A stretch of 52,866 nucleotides of DNA, from the NCBI RefSeq assembly GCF_900142005.1, contig NZ_FQZL01000027.1, positions 1 to 52,866 of the forward strand, given 5' to 3'. The DNA comes from Dethiosulfatibacter aminovorans DSM 17477. GTDB taxonomy: Bacteria > Bacillota > Clostridia > Tissierellales > Dethiosulfatibacteraceae. Under the pieces are notes generated by a model, which did no database searches, was not told the origin of the DNA, and saw only the letters and a list, made by a program, of their open reading frames with translations. Positions 16,223 through 26,881 of the stretch are shown here, one piece after another (position 1 is the first letter of the stretch; each line of letters begins with the position of its first letter). The translations under genes were made by a program, and so were the position numbers.

Positions 16223-17416
16223 GTGAAGAACAAGTATATTGCACGGAAACACTGGAATTTTAAGGTTCCTCCCCTGAGCAAGACAAACGAGATGGCAAAG
16301 AGACATGATGATGTGATAGATCTAAGTATAGGCGATCCCGATTATCCTGCAGACAGGGAATGCATAAGACTGATGTACGAAGATGTAGTAGAGAACGGAC
16401 ATACAAGGTATACTGAATTTCTCGGTGACGAGGATTTGAGAAACAAAACCAGGGAATGGTATGAGGAAGATTACGGGTTCAGCTTTGAAAGCGACGAGAT
16501 AATCATCACCAGCGGTGGTACCCACGCCATGTATCTGGTCATGGAGAGTATTCTTGATGAAGGCGATGAAGTTATAGCAATAGCCCCATATTATATCTAC
16601 TACAAGCCGCAAATTGAGCTTCCGAAAGGAAAGCTTGTGGTCTACAATACAAGAAGTGAAGACAATTTCGATGTGGATGTTGATGAACTTGAGAAGCTAA
16701 TAACCAGCAGGACCAAGGCTATCATTATCAATTCGCCCAACAATCCAAGCGGGAAGGTATACAGTGAGGAAAATATAAGGGGAATTATAGACCTTGCTGA
16801 AAAACACGATTTTCTTGTAATTGCAGATGATATTTACGCAGCTTTAAATTATACTGAAAATGTCAAGCCCATATGTGCCTATGAGGAAAAGCCGGAAAGG
16901 GTGGTGACGATATACAGTTATTCAAAGGACTTTTCAATGCCGGGTCTCAGGCTTGGACATATCATAGCAGACAGGGAGCTGGTGACGTGCATAAGGAATG
17001 TAAACGAATCGGTAAACTTCACCATAAGTTCCATGTCCCAAAGGCTTGGCATATATGCAATTGAAAGAAGACGGGAAATACAGAAGGGACTCTACGAAGA
17101 GTACAGAAAGAGAATATTCTACTGTTATGACAGAATCAAGAATATAGAAAACATGAGTTGTTCAAATCCTGAAGGAACATTTTATCTCTTTGTAAACATC
17201 AAGGATACAGGACTTACATCAATGGAGATCTGGGAAAGGATACTTGATGATGCACATGTACTGGTACTTCCCGGTTCTGGATTTGGCGAAGCAGGAGAGG
17301 GCTTTGTAAGAATTGCATGCACTGTAGGAATAGAAAAGCTCGGGGAAGCTTTCGACAGACTTGAAAAAATGGACATATTTGGCAAAACGGAAGAGCTTTT
17401 AGAGAAAACCATTTGA
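16223..17416 (+). CDS. Class I/II pyridoxal-phosphate aminotransferase (module 1)
   Basis: The 397-residue fold-type I aminotransferase has the PLP lysine at about Lys235 in SYSKDFSMPGLRLGH, with NSPNNPSG near 174 and the C-terminal carboxylate-binding arginine in FVRIACTVG. A GTG start at 16223 is preferred: GAGGTG is well spaced and the N-terminus MKNKYIARKHW aligns with MQSKYVSKRYW of the paralogue at 26882-28066. It is followed 58 nt later by a sodium symporter, forming an uptake-plus-transamination pair. The amino acid substrate is unknown; linkage to iorAB-type catabolism suggests an aromatic or branched-chain one. Confidence 0.9.
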   Translation: MKNKYIARKHWNFKVPPLSKTNEMAKRHDDVIDLSIGDPDYPADRECIRLMYEDVVENGHTRYTEFLGDEDLRNKTREWYEEDYGFSFESDEIIITSGGTHAMYLVMESILDEGDEVIAIAPYYIYYKPQIELPKGKLVVYNTRSEDNFDVDVDELEKLITSRTKAIIINSPNNPSGKVYSEENIRGIIDLAEKHDFLVIADDIYAALNYTENVKPICAYEEKPERVVTIYSYSKDFSMPGLRLGHIIADRELVTCIRNVNESVNFTISSMSQRLGIYAIERRREIQKGLYEEYRKRIFYCYDRIKNIENMSCSNPEGTFYLFVNIKDTGLTSMEIWERILDDAHVLVLPGSGFGEAGEGFVRIACTVGIEKLGEAFDRLEKMDIFGKTEELLEKTI

Positions 17417-17474
17417 TTTATAGAGGTATTGGGAACCGTACAACATCATAAAACTTATTTTAAGGAGGATTAAT

Positions 17475-18908
17475 TTGAGTACTGTTGATTTATTGATTAT
17501 CGGATTGTATCTTGTTGGAATGATTGCTATTGGATTCTTTGCCCGCGGACAGATTGAAACCATGGATGATTTCATCCTTGGAGGAAGAAGATTCAGCAGT
17601 TTTGCACTCATTGGAACCATTATGGCTACAATGGTAGGTTCTGGAATGACTATGGGAGCAGTTGGCAATGCATATAAATACGGAGCTACGGGAACTGTGT
17701 TCTGGATGTATGCAGGATTTGCACTGGGTCTGATTTTCTTCGGACTCTTAGCAGGAAAAATAAGGGAAACAGGAAAGAGGACAATGGCCGAGGTTATTTC
17801 GGAGAAATTTGGCAACAGTTCCAGATTGGTAGCATCAATAGTAATAATATTGTATGCAATATCAATAGTAGCTATAAACATAGCCGGTCTCAGGAATATA
17901 ATCATATATGTATTCGGAGAAGGCTTGACAATATCACTGCCTGTGGCTACAGCAATTGCAGCAATAATATCAATAGGCTATACATCAATAGGCGGATTCT
18001 TTGCAGTTGTTTACACTGACGTAGTCCAGCTGATTATTATGATAATCGGTATCTTTATTCTTGGACCGATAATCGGACTTACACAGACAGGCGGATTTGC
18101 ACCTATTGCGACAGCTTTTGCAGATGCTGGAATGTCCATGACCAATCCGTTTGTGGGTGGAGTAAGCGCTGGGTCCGTTGGATTCTTCCTTGCATACTTC
18201 CTTGCTGTTCCCGGAGACCCGACCATGCCCCAGAGAGCTTTGGCTGCCAAAGACTATAAGACTGCAAGGTCATCCTTCCTCGTTACAGGAGCGATGGGAT
18301 TCTATTTCGGAATAGTCCTGCTTCTGCTAGGTGGTGTGATGTTTGTACTTCATCCGGGACTGGAAAACGCAGAAGCGGCACTTCCAATATTTGTACTGAA
18401 TCATTATCCTCCGGTATTGAGAGGAATAACCATAGCAGGAATAATTGCGGCAATCATGTCATCCTTTGACTCCTTCCTCATTCTTGCAACTACTCATCTC
18501 ATGTATGACATGGGGCATGCCTTGAAGCAGGATGTAAATGAAGAGAGGTTGAACAAGGCGATGCCTGTGGCAACTGTTGTAATTGGTTTGATAGGTCTGA
18601 TAATAGCGCTTTACATACAGTCCCTCTTTGCATATCTGTACATGGTGTTCTCGATTGTAGGAGCTGCACTTGTGCCGGCTCTTCTGGCAGCGTTGTTCTT
18701 CAGTGAAAAAACATCTAAGACTGCTGTGGTTCTTAGCATATTGACCGGAACAATAGTGCCGGCGGGACTATACCTGACTGTAGGATACAATGTATTCCTG
18801 GGAGATCCTGTATTCCTCGGACTCATAGCATCTGTTGCAGTACTGGTAGTAGGTTCCATGGCACTGAAAGACAAACCTGAAGAGAGAGCGGCATCTGAAG
18901 CAAAATAA
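17475..18908 (+). CDS. Sodium:solute symporter (SSS family)
   Basis: The 477-residue polytopic protein has about 13 transmembrane helices and the family N-terminus (LYLVGMIAIGFFARG, DFILGGRR) with GSGMTMGAVGNAYKYG as part of the first core helix. Such symporters bring in amino acids or organic acids with Na+. It starts with TTG at 17475 behind a full AAGGAGG, a clear non-ATG start. Being directly downstream of the aminotransferase, it probably imports that enzyme's substrate and is under the same IclR box. Ends at a strong terminator. Confidence 0.9.
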   Translation: MSTVDLLIIGLYLVGMIAIGFFARGQIETMDDFILGGRRFSSFALIGTIMATMVGSGMTMGAVGNAYKYGATGTVFWMYAGFALGLIFFGLLAGKIRETGKRTMAEVISEKFGNSSRLVASIVIILYAISIVAINIAGLRNIIIYVFGEGLTISLPVATAIAAIISIGYTSIGGFFAVVYTDVVQLIIMIIGIFILGPIIGLTQTGGFAPIATAFADAGMSMTNPFVGGVSAGSVGFFLAYFLAVPGDPTMPQRALAAKDYKTARSSFLVTGAMGFYFGIVLLLLGGVMFVLHPGLENAEAALPIFVLNHYPPVLRGITIAGIIAAIMSSFDSFLILATTHLMYDMGHALKQDVNEERLNKAMPVATVVIGLIGLIIALYIQSLFAYLYMVFSIVGAALVPALLAALFFSEKTSKTAVVLSILTGTIVPAGLYLTVGYNVFLGDPVFLGLIASVAVLVVGSMALKDKPEERAASEAK

Positions 18909-18967
18909 ACAACCCGTACTGAAAGCTCCATTGGAGTTTTCTGTAAAATAAATAACTTCTTAAGTTT

Positions 18968-19011
18968 AAATGCAAAACAGCCGATTTCTAGCTTTCGGCT
19001 GTTTTGCATTT
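18968..19011 (+). terminator. Strong terminator after the symporter
   Basis: A perfect 17-bp stem from AAATGCAAAACAGCCGA and its complement, with a 10-nt loop; T-rich arms suit both directions. Confidence 0.85.
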
Positions 19012-19043
19012 GAAAAATAGGGACCATGAATATTGGGAATAGA

Positions 19044-19078
19044 AAAAGCAGCCGAAATTGCTCGACTGCTTTTATTAA
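19044..19078 (-). terminator. Terminator after pyrG
   Basis: AAAAGCAG pairs with CTGCTTTT just past the pyrG stop. Confidence 0.7.
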
Positions 19079-19081
19079 TTA

Positions 19082-20785
<1,704 letters not shown>

Positions 20786-20904
20786 GCGCGTAACTTGTTG
20801 TGAGCTAAAACTTCATTAATTTTATATCACGACACTAGTTTTATAGTATAGATCTTAATTATTATTGAAATATTGAAAATATTGCCTTGAACTTTTAGTA
20901 AAAT

Positions 20905-20952
20905 GAAATAAAAAAAATAAGGACCTAAAAAAGGGGTTTTTTTTTAAGTCCT
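20905..20952 (-). terminator. Terminator downstream of gntR / upstream of pyrG
   Basis: On the minus strand AGGACTTAAAAAA pairs with TTTTTTAGGTCCT (one G-U pair) around AAACCCC and is followed by TATTTTTTTTATTT. It probably ends gntR but could also act as an attenuator if a pyrG promoter lies upstream. Confidence 0.75.
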
Positions 20953-21082
20953 CATAACTCTATATTATGACGTTTATATTATGCAAATTTTATTGCTGGA
21001 ATCCGTAAACATTTCAATATTTCTGTTTTGACTTTGATATTATATACAAACAACATTGATTCGTCAAGGGGGTATTTTAAGA

Positions 21083-21784
21083 TTACTTCAATTTTTTTAT
21101 TGATGCCATATTGACATTGTCAAGATGCCTCTTTACAGCTTCCACAGCTTTGGTGCTGTCCTTGTCCTTTATCGCCTGGATAATGATTTCGTGCTCTTCA
21201 TAGATTTTTTCAATTGATTTTTCCTCAAATAGCGATATCCTTACGGTTTCATTTATGAAAGAGTCTATAAGATAGGAAACGCTCTGGTATAAATTTAGGA
21301 TCAGAGTATTGTTGGAGATCCTGGTAAGTTCAAAATGAAATTCCTTGTCGTATTTTGCCTTGTCTTCCAGTGTCTCAGACATCATCATTCTCTTGTGTAT
21401 AAGTTCCAGCTTTTCGATATCTTCTGCTGTGGCATTCTTGGCGGCTTGGTCGACAGTGAAGGTTTCAAGAAGAAATCTTACCTGAAGAATTTCCTCAGGC
21501 CTTCCGTTGCTCAGCTTGAAAGTAAGTGACAGGGGCTTGAAGAAGCTGTCGACTATGTTGCTGGAAATGAAGTTGCCCTGACCATGGATTCTTTCAATTA
21601 CGCCGATTACTTCCAGTGCCTTAAGCGCCTCTCTCAGGGCGGGGCGTCCCACCTTAAGCATTTCTGTGAGCTCTCTCTCGGGTGGGAGCTTGTCGCCTAT
21701 TTTCAGTTCCCCCGACATTATCATATTTTGGATTTGTTCTATTATAACCTGTGAAACTTTTTTGTTTTCTACTGATTGAAACAT
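21083..21784 (-). CDS. GntR family regulator, FadR/LldR type
   Basis: The 233-residue regulator has a GntR winged helix (about 10-75; GELKIGDKLPPERELTEMLKVGRPALREALKALEVIGVI) and an all-helical FCD effector domain (about 85-225) with acidic and histidine residues suited to metal-assisted carboxylate binding. Members of this group sense lactate and other hydroxy or fatty acids. It is divergent from the etfB-etfA-dehydrogenase operon in the same arrangement as the lct locus of acetogens, so I infer that it controls that operon. It starts at 21784 behind GAGGAG. Confidence 0.9.
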   Translation of the reverse strand: MFQSVENKKVSQVIIEQIQNMIMSGELKIGDKLPPERELTEMLKVGRPALREALKALEVIGVIERIHGQGNFISSNIVDSFFKPLSLTFKLSNGRPEEILQVRFLLETFTVDQAAKNATAEDIEKLELIHKRMMMSETLEDKAKYDKEFHFELTRISNNTLILNLYQSVSYLIDSFINETVRISLFEEKSIEKIYEEHEIIIQAIKDKDSTKAVEAVKRHLDNVNMASIKKLK

Positions 21785-21878
21785 AGATTCAACTCCTCTG
21801 TGTTGATATTTTGCTAAATTATATCTAGATTTGTAATGGAAGGAGAATTTAAAATAATTCCTCCCTGTTCACTCGGCA

Positions 21879-21935
21879 CAACAATTTTGGATATATAAGG
21901 ATAATTGTTGAACCTCGAATTCACGACCTCGGAAT
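21879..21935. promoter_or_regulatory. Candidate GntR operator region
   Basis: CAACAATT and AATTGTTG (21879-21886, 21903-21910) form an inverted repeat, followed by a direct repeat ACCTCGAATT/ACCTCGGAATT (21912-21935). They lie between gntR and etfB in a 337-nt stretch without genes. Confidence 0.4.
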
Positions 21936-22044
21936 TATTTCAAATTCTCTGATTATGACTATATTGCTAAACGAATCTGCTCCATTTAGATATTAATCTT
22001 AATAATAAGGACAAATTTTTATAAGTGAAACATACTTTCAACAT

Positions 22045-22073
22045 TTGACTTAATTCTAACATTATAGTATACT
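22045..22073 (+). promoter_or_regulatory. Sigma-70 promoter of the etf operon
   Basis: TTGACT-N17-TATACT, 49 nt before the etfB start; both hexamers are one base from consensus. Confidence 0.8.
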
Positions 22074-22121
22074 TAAATCAAGAGGTAAGACCACGAAACC
22101 ACAAATGGAGGAATAAACCAT

Positions 22122-22919
22122 ATGAAAATTGTAGTACTTGTTAAAGAGGTTCCCGACATGACAAGGGTAAAGTTCGACAGGGAAAAGGGTATTGTAGACA
22201 GGTCTTCTGCAGAAGCTGAGATCAACCCTTTTGACATGAATGCCCTTCAGGCTGCCGTTGACTTGAAGAAGCAATTCGGTGCGGAAGTTACAGTCCTCAC
22301 AATGGGGCCGCCAAAGGCTGTGAAGTCTCTCAAGGACGCATATGCAAGGGGAGCAGACAGGGGAGTGCTGTTGACTGACAGGAAGTTCGGCGGTGCCGAC
22401 ACCTGTGCAACATCTTATACGCTTGCAGCGGGAATAAGGAAAATTGAAGACTATGATTTGATTATCTGCGGAGAAAAATCAGTTGACGGTGATACGGCCC
22501 AGGTGGGAGCCGAAGTTGCTGAATTCCTTTATCTTCCACACTCATACAATGTTGAAAGCATAGACGGAGTGACGGAGGACAGCATTACCGTAACTACAGA
22601 AAAGATTTGCGGATACAACCAGAAAAGAAGAATGAAGCTGCCTGCCCTTATCAGCGTAACCAAAAACATCAACCATCCGCAATTGCCGACAGTTGACAGA
22701 AAGCTTGAATCCCTTGACGTTGAAATGGAAAGCTTTGGACTTGCAGACCTGTGCGAATTCATGACAGAAGAGGATGCCGGATTTAAGGGGTCTCCTACAA
22801 AGGTTGTCAAGATTGAAGTACCCAAGGAAGAAACCAGGGAAAGCAGAATATTCAGGGATAATAAGGTGGATTTTTTCAAAGCGGTTGACAGTGAATTCAA
22901 GAAATTCAACATCGTATAG
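22122..22919 (+). CDS. etfB: Electron transfer flavoprotein, beta subunit
   Basis: The 265-residue subunit carries the EtfB signatures LVKEVPDMTRVKF at the N-terminus, AEINPFDMNALQAAVDLKKQFGAEVTVLTMGPPKA, and the segment ICGEKSVDGDTAQVGAEVAEFL. With EtfA it holds FAD and, in bifurcating forms, uses NAD+ and ferredoxin. It starts at 22122 behind GGAGG, heads a three-gene operon and is separated from etfA by 9 nt. The arrangement GntR-EtfB-EtfA-FAD dehydrogenase matches the lactate dehydrogenase/Etf complex of Acetobacterium woodii (lctABCD). Confidence 0.94.
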   Translation: MKIVVLVKEVPDMTRVKFDREKGIVDRSSAEAEINPFDMNALQAAVDLKKQFGAEVTVLTMGPPKAVKSLKDAYARGADRGVLLTDRKFGGADTCATSYTLAAGIRKIEDYDLIICGEKSVDGDTAQVGAEVAEFLYLPHSYNVESIDGVTEDSITVTTEKICGYNQKRRMKLPALISVTKNINHPQLPTVDRKLESLDVEMESFGLADLCEFMTEEDAGFKGSPTKVVKIEVPKEETRESRIFRDNKVDFFKAVDSEFKKFNIV

Positions 22920-22928
22920 GAGGGTGTC

Positions 22929-23915
22929 ATGGAAGAGTACAAAGGCATACTGGTAATAGGCGAGCAAAATGGAAATGAGATACACAAGGTGAGTTATGAG
23001 CTTCTCGGAAAGGGTAGGGAGCTTGCGGACAAGGCTGAGATAGGGTTGGAAGTGCTGATTCTTGGCAACAACATGGAAGTAGATGAACTTTGCCACAGAG
23101 GGGCTGAGAAAGTCTACTACATGGAGGACGAATGTCTGGAAAAGCCTGAGGAGTATCTGTACAAGTTGAATATTGTGAAATTCATCGAAGAGCGCAAGCC
23201 TGAAATAGTCCTGATAGGCGCTACAAACTTCGGAAGGTCTCTGGCACCGAGAATTGCAGGAGCTCTCAAGACGGGTCTTACTGCAGACTGTACGGAACTG
23301 TTGATCAACGAAGAGAACAAGCTGGTACAGGTAAGACCTGCATTCAGCGACAATATACTTGCCCATATCAAGTCTGTGAATTATCCGCAGATGGCTACCA
23401 TAAGATATAAGGAATTTCCCGAAGCTTTAAAGGATGAAACCAGGGTAGTGAGCATAGAAAGGATCAAGCCCCATTATACTGCAAACAACAGAATTGAAAT
23501 CCTCGACATGTTCAGGGACGATGATTTTGATATAACTGAAGCTGAAGTTGTAGTTGCTGTAGGCAGAGGGTTGAAGGATAAGAAGGACATGAGCTTGATA
23601 GAGAATCTTGCAGATGTTCTAGGCGGTGTTGTTGGAGTATCAAGAGCGCTTGTTGATGCAGGCCTTGCAGACAGTTCTCATCAGGTAGGATACAGCGGAA
23701 ATCGTGTAAAGCCAAAAGTTTATATAGCATGCGGAATTTCAGGAGCACCTCAGCATGTAGCCGGAATGAAGGAATCTGACCTCGTAATAGCAGTGAACAA
23801 CGATCCTTCTGCACCAATATTCAATATTGCGGACATAGGCTATGTAGGTGACATGTATGAAATAATACCTGAAATGATTAGAAGATATGAAAAGAGGCTG
23901 GAGGAAATAGTATGA
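22929..23915 (+). CDS. etfA: Electron transfer flavoprotein, alpha subunit
   Basis: The 328-residue subunit has the EtfA C-terminal FAD domain: VGRGLKDKKDMSLIENLADVLGG, SRALVDAGLADSSHQVGYSG, KVYIACGISGAPQHVAGM and VAVNNDPSAPIFNIADIGYVGD. There is no N-terminal ferredoxin extension of the type found in CarE. It starts at 22929 behind AGGAGG and overlaps the next gene by 4 nt (ATGA), indicating tight translational coupling with the dehydrogenase. Confidence 0.95.
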   Translation: MEEYKGILVIGEQNGNEIHKVSYELLGKGRELADKAEIGLEVLILGNNMEVDELCHRGAEKVYYMEDECLEKPEEYLYKLNIVKFIEERKPEIVLIGATNFGRSLAPRIAGALKTGLTADCTELLINEENKLVQVRPAFSDNILAHIKSVNYPQMATIRYKEFPEALKDETRVVSIERIKPHYTANNRIEILDMFRDDDFDITEAEVVVAVGRGLKDKKDMSLIENLADVLGGVVGVSRALVDAGLADSSHQVGYSGNRVKPKVYIACGISGAPQHVAGMKESDLVIAVNNDPSAPIFNIADIGYVGDMYEIIPEMIRRYEKRLEEIV

Positions 23916-25291
23916 TGAGTCAAATAGTAGAAAAACTTGAAAATATTGTTGGAAGAGACTGGATCATTACTGACATAGATCAAAAGCTTGGATATCTTTA
24001 CGATGAGGTGGAGAAGACGCTGAGACCCAAGGCAGATGAAAATTCAATAGTGGTTAAGCCTGCAAATACTGAAGAGGTCTCAGAGATAATCAGTACTGCC
24101 AATGACAATGGAATCAATGTGGTTGTAAGGGGAGGCGGTACCGGTCTCTGCGGTGGAGCCATACCTGTAAAGGAAAGCATTGTGATTTCCATGGAAAGAT
24201 TTAACAAGGTAGTTGAAGTGGACCTGAACAACATGACGGTGACCCTTGAAGCGGGAGTTACACTGTTTGACCTCATTGAAGAACTTGACAAATATGATGG
24301 AATCGGATTCCCGGTCCACCCCGGTGATGAAGGGGCGCAGATAGGTGGAATGGCCGTTACAAATGCAGGTGGAGCAAGGGCTGTAAGGCACGGGATAATG
24401 AGGAACCATATCAAGGGACTTGAAGTTGTACTTCCAAATGGAAACATATTGAATCTTGGAGGAAAGCTCCTCAAGGACAATGCGGGATACAACCTTATGC
24501 ATCTCATCATAGGAAGTGAAGGTACTCTTGCCGTAATCACAAAGGTCATACTAAAGATTTATCCCGAAGACAAGCATGTAGCGACAATAGCGGCAGCTTT
24601 TGAAACAATAGACAATGCGTCAAATGCTGTTCTTGAAATACTTAGAAGCGGAGTTTCGCCGCTGGCGGTTGAATATCAGGACAAGCATATCAATCTTGAA
24701 ACTGCAGAACACCTGGGTCTCAACTGGCCCCTTGAAACAGGCAATGCAGACCTTATGATAATAATATCGGAAAAGGAAGAGGACATGCTCTACAGTTCTA
24801 CAAGGAAGATCAATGACATTTGCAGGAAGAATGGATGTACGGAAGCGGTATTTGCAGGAAAGAAACAGGAACAAGCCGATCTTCTTGCAATAAGAAGCGG
24901 AGGTTATGAGGTTATCAAGGATATAATCGCAGACTCCTTCGACATGTGCGTACCTCCGGCAAGCATGCCTGCCTTCTTTGAAGATCTGGGAAGGATCATG
25001 AAGGAATACAATACTACAACGAACATCACCGCGCACATTGCAGATGGAAATGTTCACAACGATACAGTGCTGGTTGACGGCAAAATACCCGAATATGCAG
25101 AAGAAATCAAACTGAAGATGTACGAGGCCTGCTTCAAGTACGGCGGTACAATAACAGGAGAACACGGCATCGGGAAAATAAGGGTGGAAGACCTGAAGCT
25201 CCAGAAGAAGGAAGAGGAACTGGAAATAATGAAAGGGATTAAGGCAGTATTCGATCCCAATAGCATATTGAATGACGGGACTGTAGTATAG
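23912..25291 (+). CDS. FAD-linked 2-hydroxyacid (lactate-type) dehydrogenase, GlcD family
   Basis: The 459-residue flavoprotein has the PCMH FAD-binding domain (about 40-215; VRGGGTGLCGGAIPVKESI, HPGDEGAQIGGMAVTNAGGARAVRHG) and the FAD-oxidase C domain with HIADGNVHND (about 372-381) and GGTITGEHGIGKIR (about 410-423). Coupled to EtfBA, it would oxidise a 2-hydroxy acid using NAD+ driven by ferredoxin oxidation, or run in the reductive direction. No lactate permease or racemase gene adjoins it, so besides D- or L-lactate, aryl-lactates or 2-hydroxy acids from amino acids are possible substrates. Ends at a terminator. Confidence 0.88.
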   Translation: MMSQIVEKLENIVGRDWIITDIDQKLGYLYDEVEKTLRPKADENSIVVKPANTEEVSEIISTANDNGINVVVRGGGTGLCGGAIPVKESIVISMERFNKVVEVDLNNMTVTLEAGVTLFDLIEELDKYDGIGFPVHPGDEGAQIGGMAVTNAGGARAVRHGIMRNHIKGLEVVLPNGNILNLGGKLLKDNAGYNLMHLIIGSEGTLAVITKVILKIYPEDKHVATIAAAFETIDNASNAVLEILRSGVSPLAVEYQDKHINLETAEHLGLNWPLETGNADLMIIISEKEEDMLYSSTRKINDICRKNGCTEAVFAGKKQEQADLLAIRSGGYEVIKDIIADSFDMCVPPASMPAFFEDLGRIMKEYNTTTNITAHIADGNVHNDTVLVDGKIPEYAEEIKLKMYEACFKYGGTITGEHGIGKIRVEDLKLQKKEEELEIMKGIKAVFDPNSILNDGTVV

Positions 25292-25356
25292 ATACATAGA
25301 TAGGATCAACTTATGACAATTAAATAATGCTTGATTGCATATACAAATACACAACG

Positions 25357-25390
25357 CAAAACAGACTGCCGACAAGGGCAGTCTGTTTTG
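25357..25390. terminator. Bidirectional terminator
   Basis: CAAAACAGACTGCC pairs perfectly with GGCAGTCTGTTTTG around GACAAG; it serves the convergent dehydrogenase and YjiH-type genes. Confidence 0.9.
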
Positions 25391-25416
25391 TGTCCAGTGT
25401 ATACAATTTGAAGGTT

Positions 25417-26799
25417 TTATGATATGCCAAACAGGTTGGCCATTAATACTATTATCGGTAATGCTATTATTGTCTTCTCCAGGAAGATAATAACCAGATC
25501 CTTGAATTTTACAGGTATCTTCGATGTCAGCATGATTGTTCCCACCTCTGTCATGTAGATGATTTGAACAAGAGACAAAACACCTACTACGAACTTGGTC
25601 TTCATGGAAGTGATTCCTGTCAGCAGTATTGCAGGGATGAACATATCTGCAAATCCCACTATTGTTGCAGGTGCTGCTTCGAATGCCTCAGGAAGACCGA
25701 GTAGTTGAAGATAGTATCCGAAAGGCATGGAAACCCAGTCGAATACGGGAGTGTATGTAGCTACTATGAGAGCTAGTGTACCCCATGCCATTACCAAAGG
25801 AGTCAGTGAGAATATTATTCCCATGAACATCTCAAAACCTCTGTAAACTGTGTCACCAAAACTGTCAGCAGAATCGGCCTTCTGAACTGCAAGTCTGAGA
25901 GCCCATTCCGATTTTTTCATCCCTTCGGGTTCTTCCTCATTTATTTGCTTGCCTACTGCTTCGTAATATTCGTCAGGGAACTTGCTGAGGGGCCATACTC
26001 TAGCCATTACTACCACGCTCAATACTCCGGCAACCATTAGCGTCAGATAGAATTGTGGGAATACAACATCGAGTCCGAGCATTGCGGCTATTACCAGACA
26101 GAAAGGAAGTGATACTGCCGAGAAGCAGGTTGCTATGACTGCTGCTTCTCTTCCCGTATAGTAGCCATTTTCATATTGGAAGCTTGTTAGCACGACGCCA
26201 ACATTGCAGTTTCCTATCCAAGAAGCCACCAGGTCTATTGCGGATCTGCCCGGAAGTTTAAACAAGGGTTGTACGAAACCTCTCAACAGAGTGCCTGTGA
26301 AATCCATTGCACCATAGTCCATCAACAGTGGAATGAGGAATGATGCCGCAAAGAACCAGGCTACCAGTGTTGACACCAATGACATCATTGTGCCTCCTGT
26401 ATCGATGGAATATATTATTTCTCCTCCCAGTTCATTTAAAACCATGAATGAAAGAACTGCTCCGATTATCCTAAACAAGAGATAGAAGTTACTTGTGACA
26501 AAGAGCTTGTTCAAAAGACTGTTTTTCATTATCCATCTTGGACTAAAAAGCTTTGCTATGGTTGAAAATACAGCCGATATGATTATGACCGATGTTATGA
26601 ATGTAGGAGCAAAAGCCTTTGTCAGTCCTGCCAGCCATTCCGATAAAATACCTATTGGAGTTGTGAAGGCTCCTTCGGAAGGTATGGGACACAGGAACAG
26701 TATGACCCCTATCAGGGAAGGGATTAGAAATTTTGCTATATTGCTTCCCGTCAGTTTGAAACGTGTAATATCATTATTCATAAATTCTTTGTTCTCCAT
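25417..26799 (-). CDS. YjiH family transporter-like membrane protein
   Basis: The 460-residue polytopic protein belongs to the YjiH/nucleoside-recognition (Gate domain) group: an N-terminal LIGVILFLCPIPSEGAFTTPIG stretch, a central GNCNVGVVLTSFQY and ATCFSAVSLPFCLV, and a late TEVGTIMLTSKIPVKFKDL. Substrates of this group are poorly defined; several homologues sit beside amino-acid-degrading genes. It lies about 80 nt downstream of an aminotransferase on the same strand, mirroring the aminotransferase-symporter pair at 16.2-18.9 kb, so an amino acid is the likely cargo. It starts at 26799 behind AAGGAG with long spacing. Confidence 0.82.
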   Translation of the reverse strand: MENKEFMNNDITRFKLTGSNIAKFLIPSLIGVILFLCPIPSEGAFTTPIGILSEWLAGLTKAFAPTFITSVIIISAVFSTIAKLFSPRWIMKNSLLNKLFVTSNFYLLFRIIGAVLSFMVLNELGGEIIYSIDTGGTMMSLVSTLVAWFFAASFLIPLLMDYGAMDFTGTLLRGFVQPLFKLPGRSAIDLVASWIGNCNVGVVLTSFQYENGYYTGREAAVIATCFSAVSLPFCLVIAAMLGLDVVFPQFYLTLMVAGVLSVVVMARVWPLSKFPDEYYEAVGKQINEEEPEGMKKSEWALRLAVQKADSADSFGDTVYRGFEMFMGIIFSLTPLVMAWGTLALIVATYTPVFDWVSMPFGYYLQLLGLPEAFEAAPATIVGFADMFIPAILLTGITSMKTKFVVGVLSLVQIIYMTEVGTIMLTSKIPVKFKDLVIIFLEKTIIALPIIVLMANLFGIS

Positions 26800-26881
26800 A
26801 AATATATACTCCTTATTAATATTATAATCGATTTGAGTTTGGATTTCAGCATGAATCCGGTTTATAAATTTCCCTCCTTTC

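Noticed and set aside
22542..23366. 274-codon minus-strand frame opposite etfB/etfA
   Set aside because: Antisense shadow of two strongly conserved genes; its translation is Cys/Phe/Tyr-rich without any domain.
24620..25375. 251-codon minus-strand frame opposite the FAD dehydrogenase
   Set aside because: It crosses the shared terminator and mirrors a well-supported gene.
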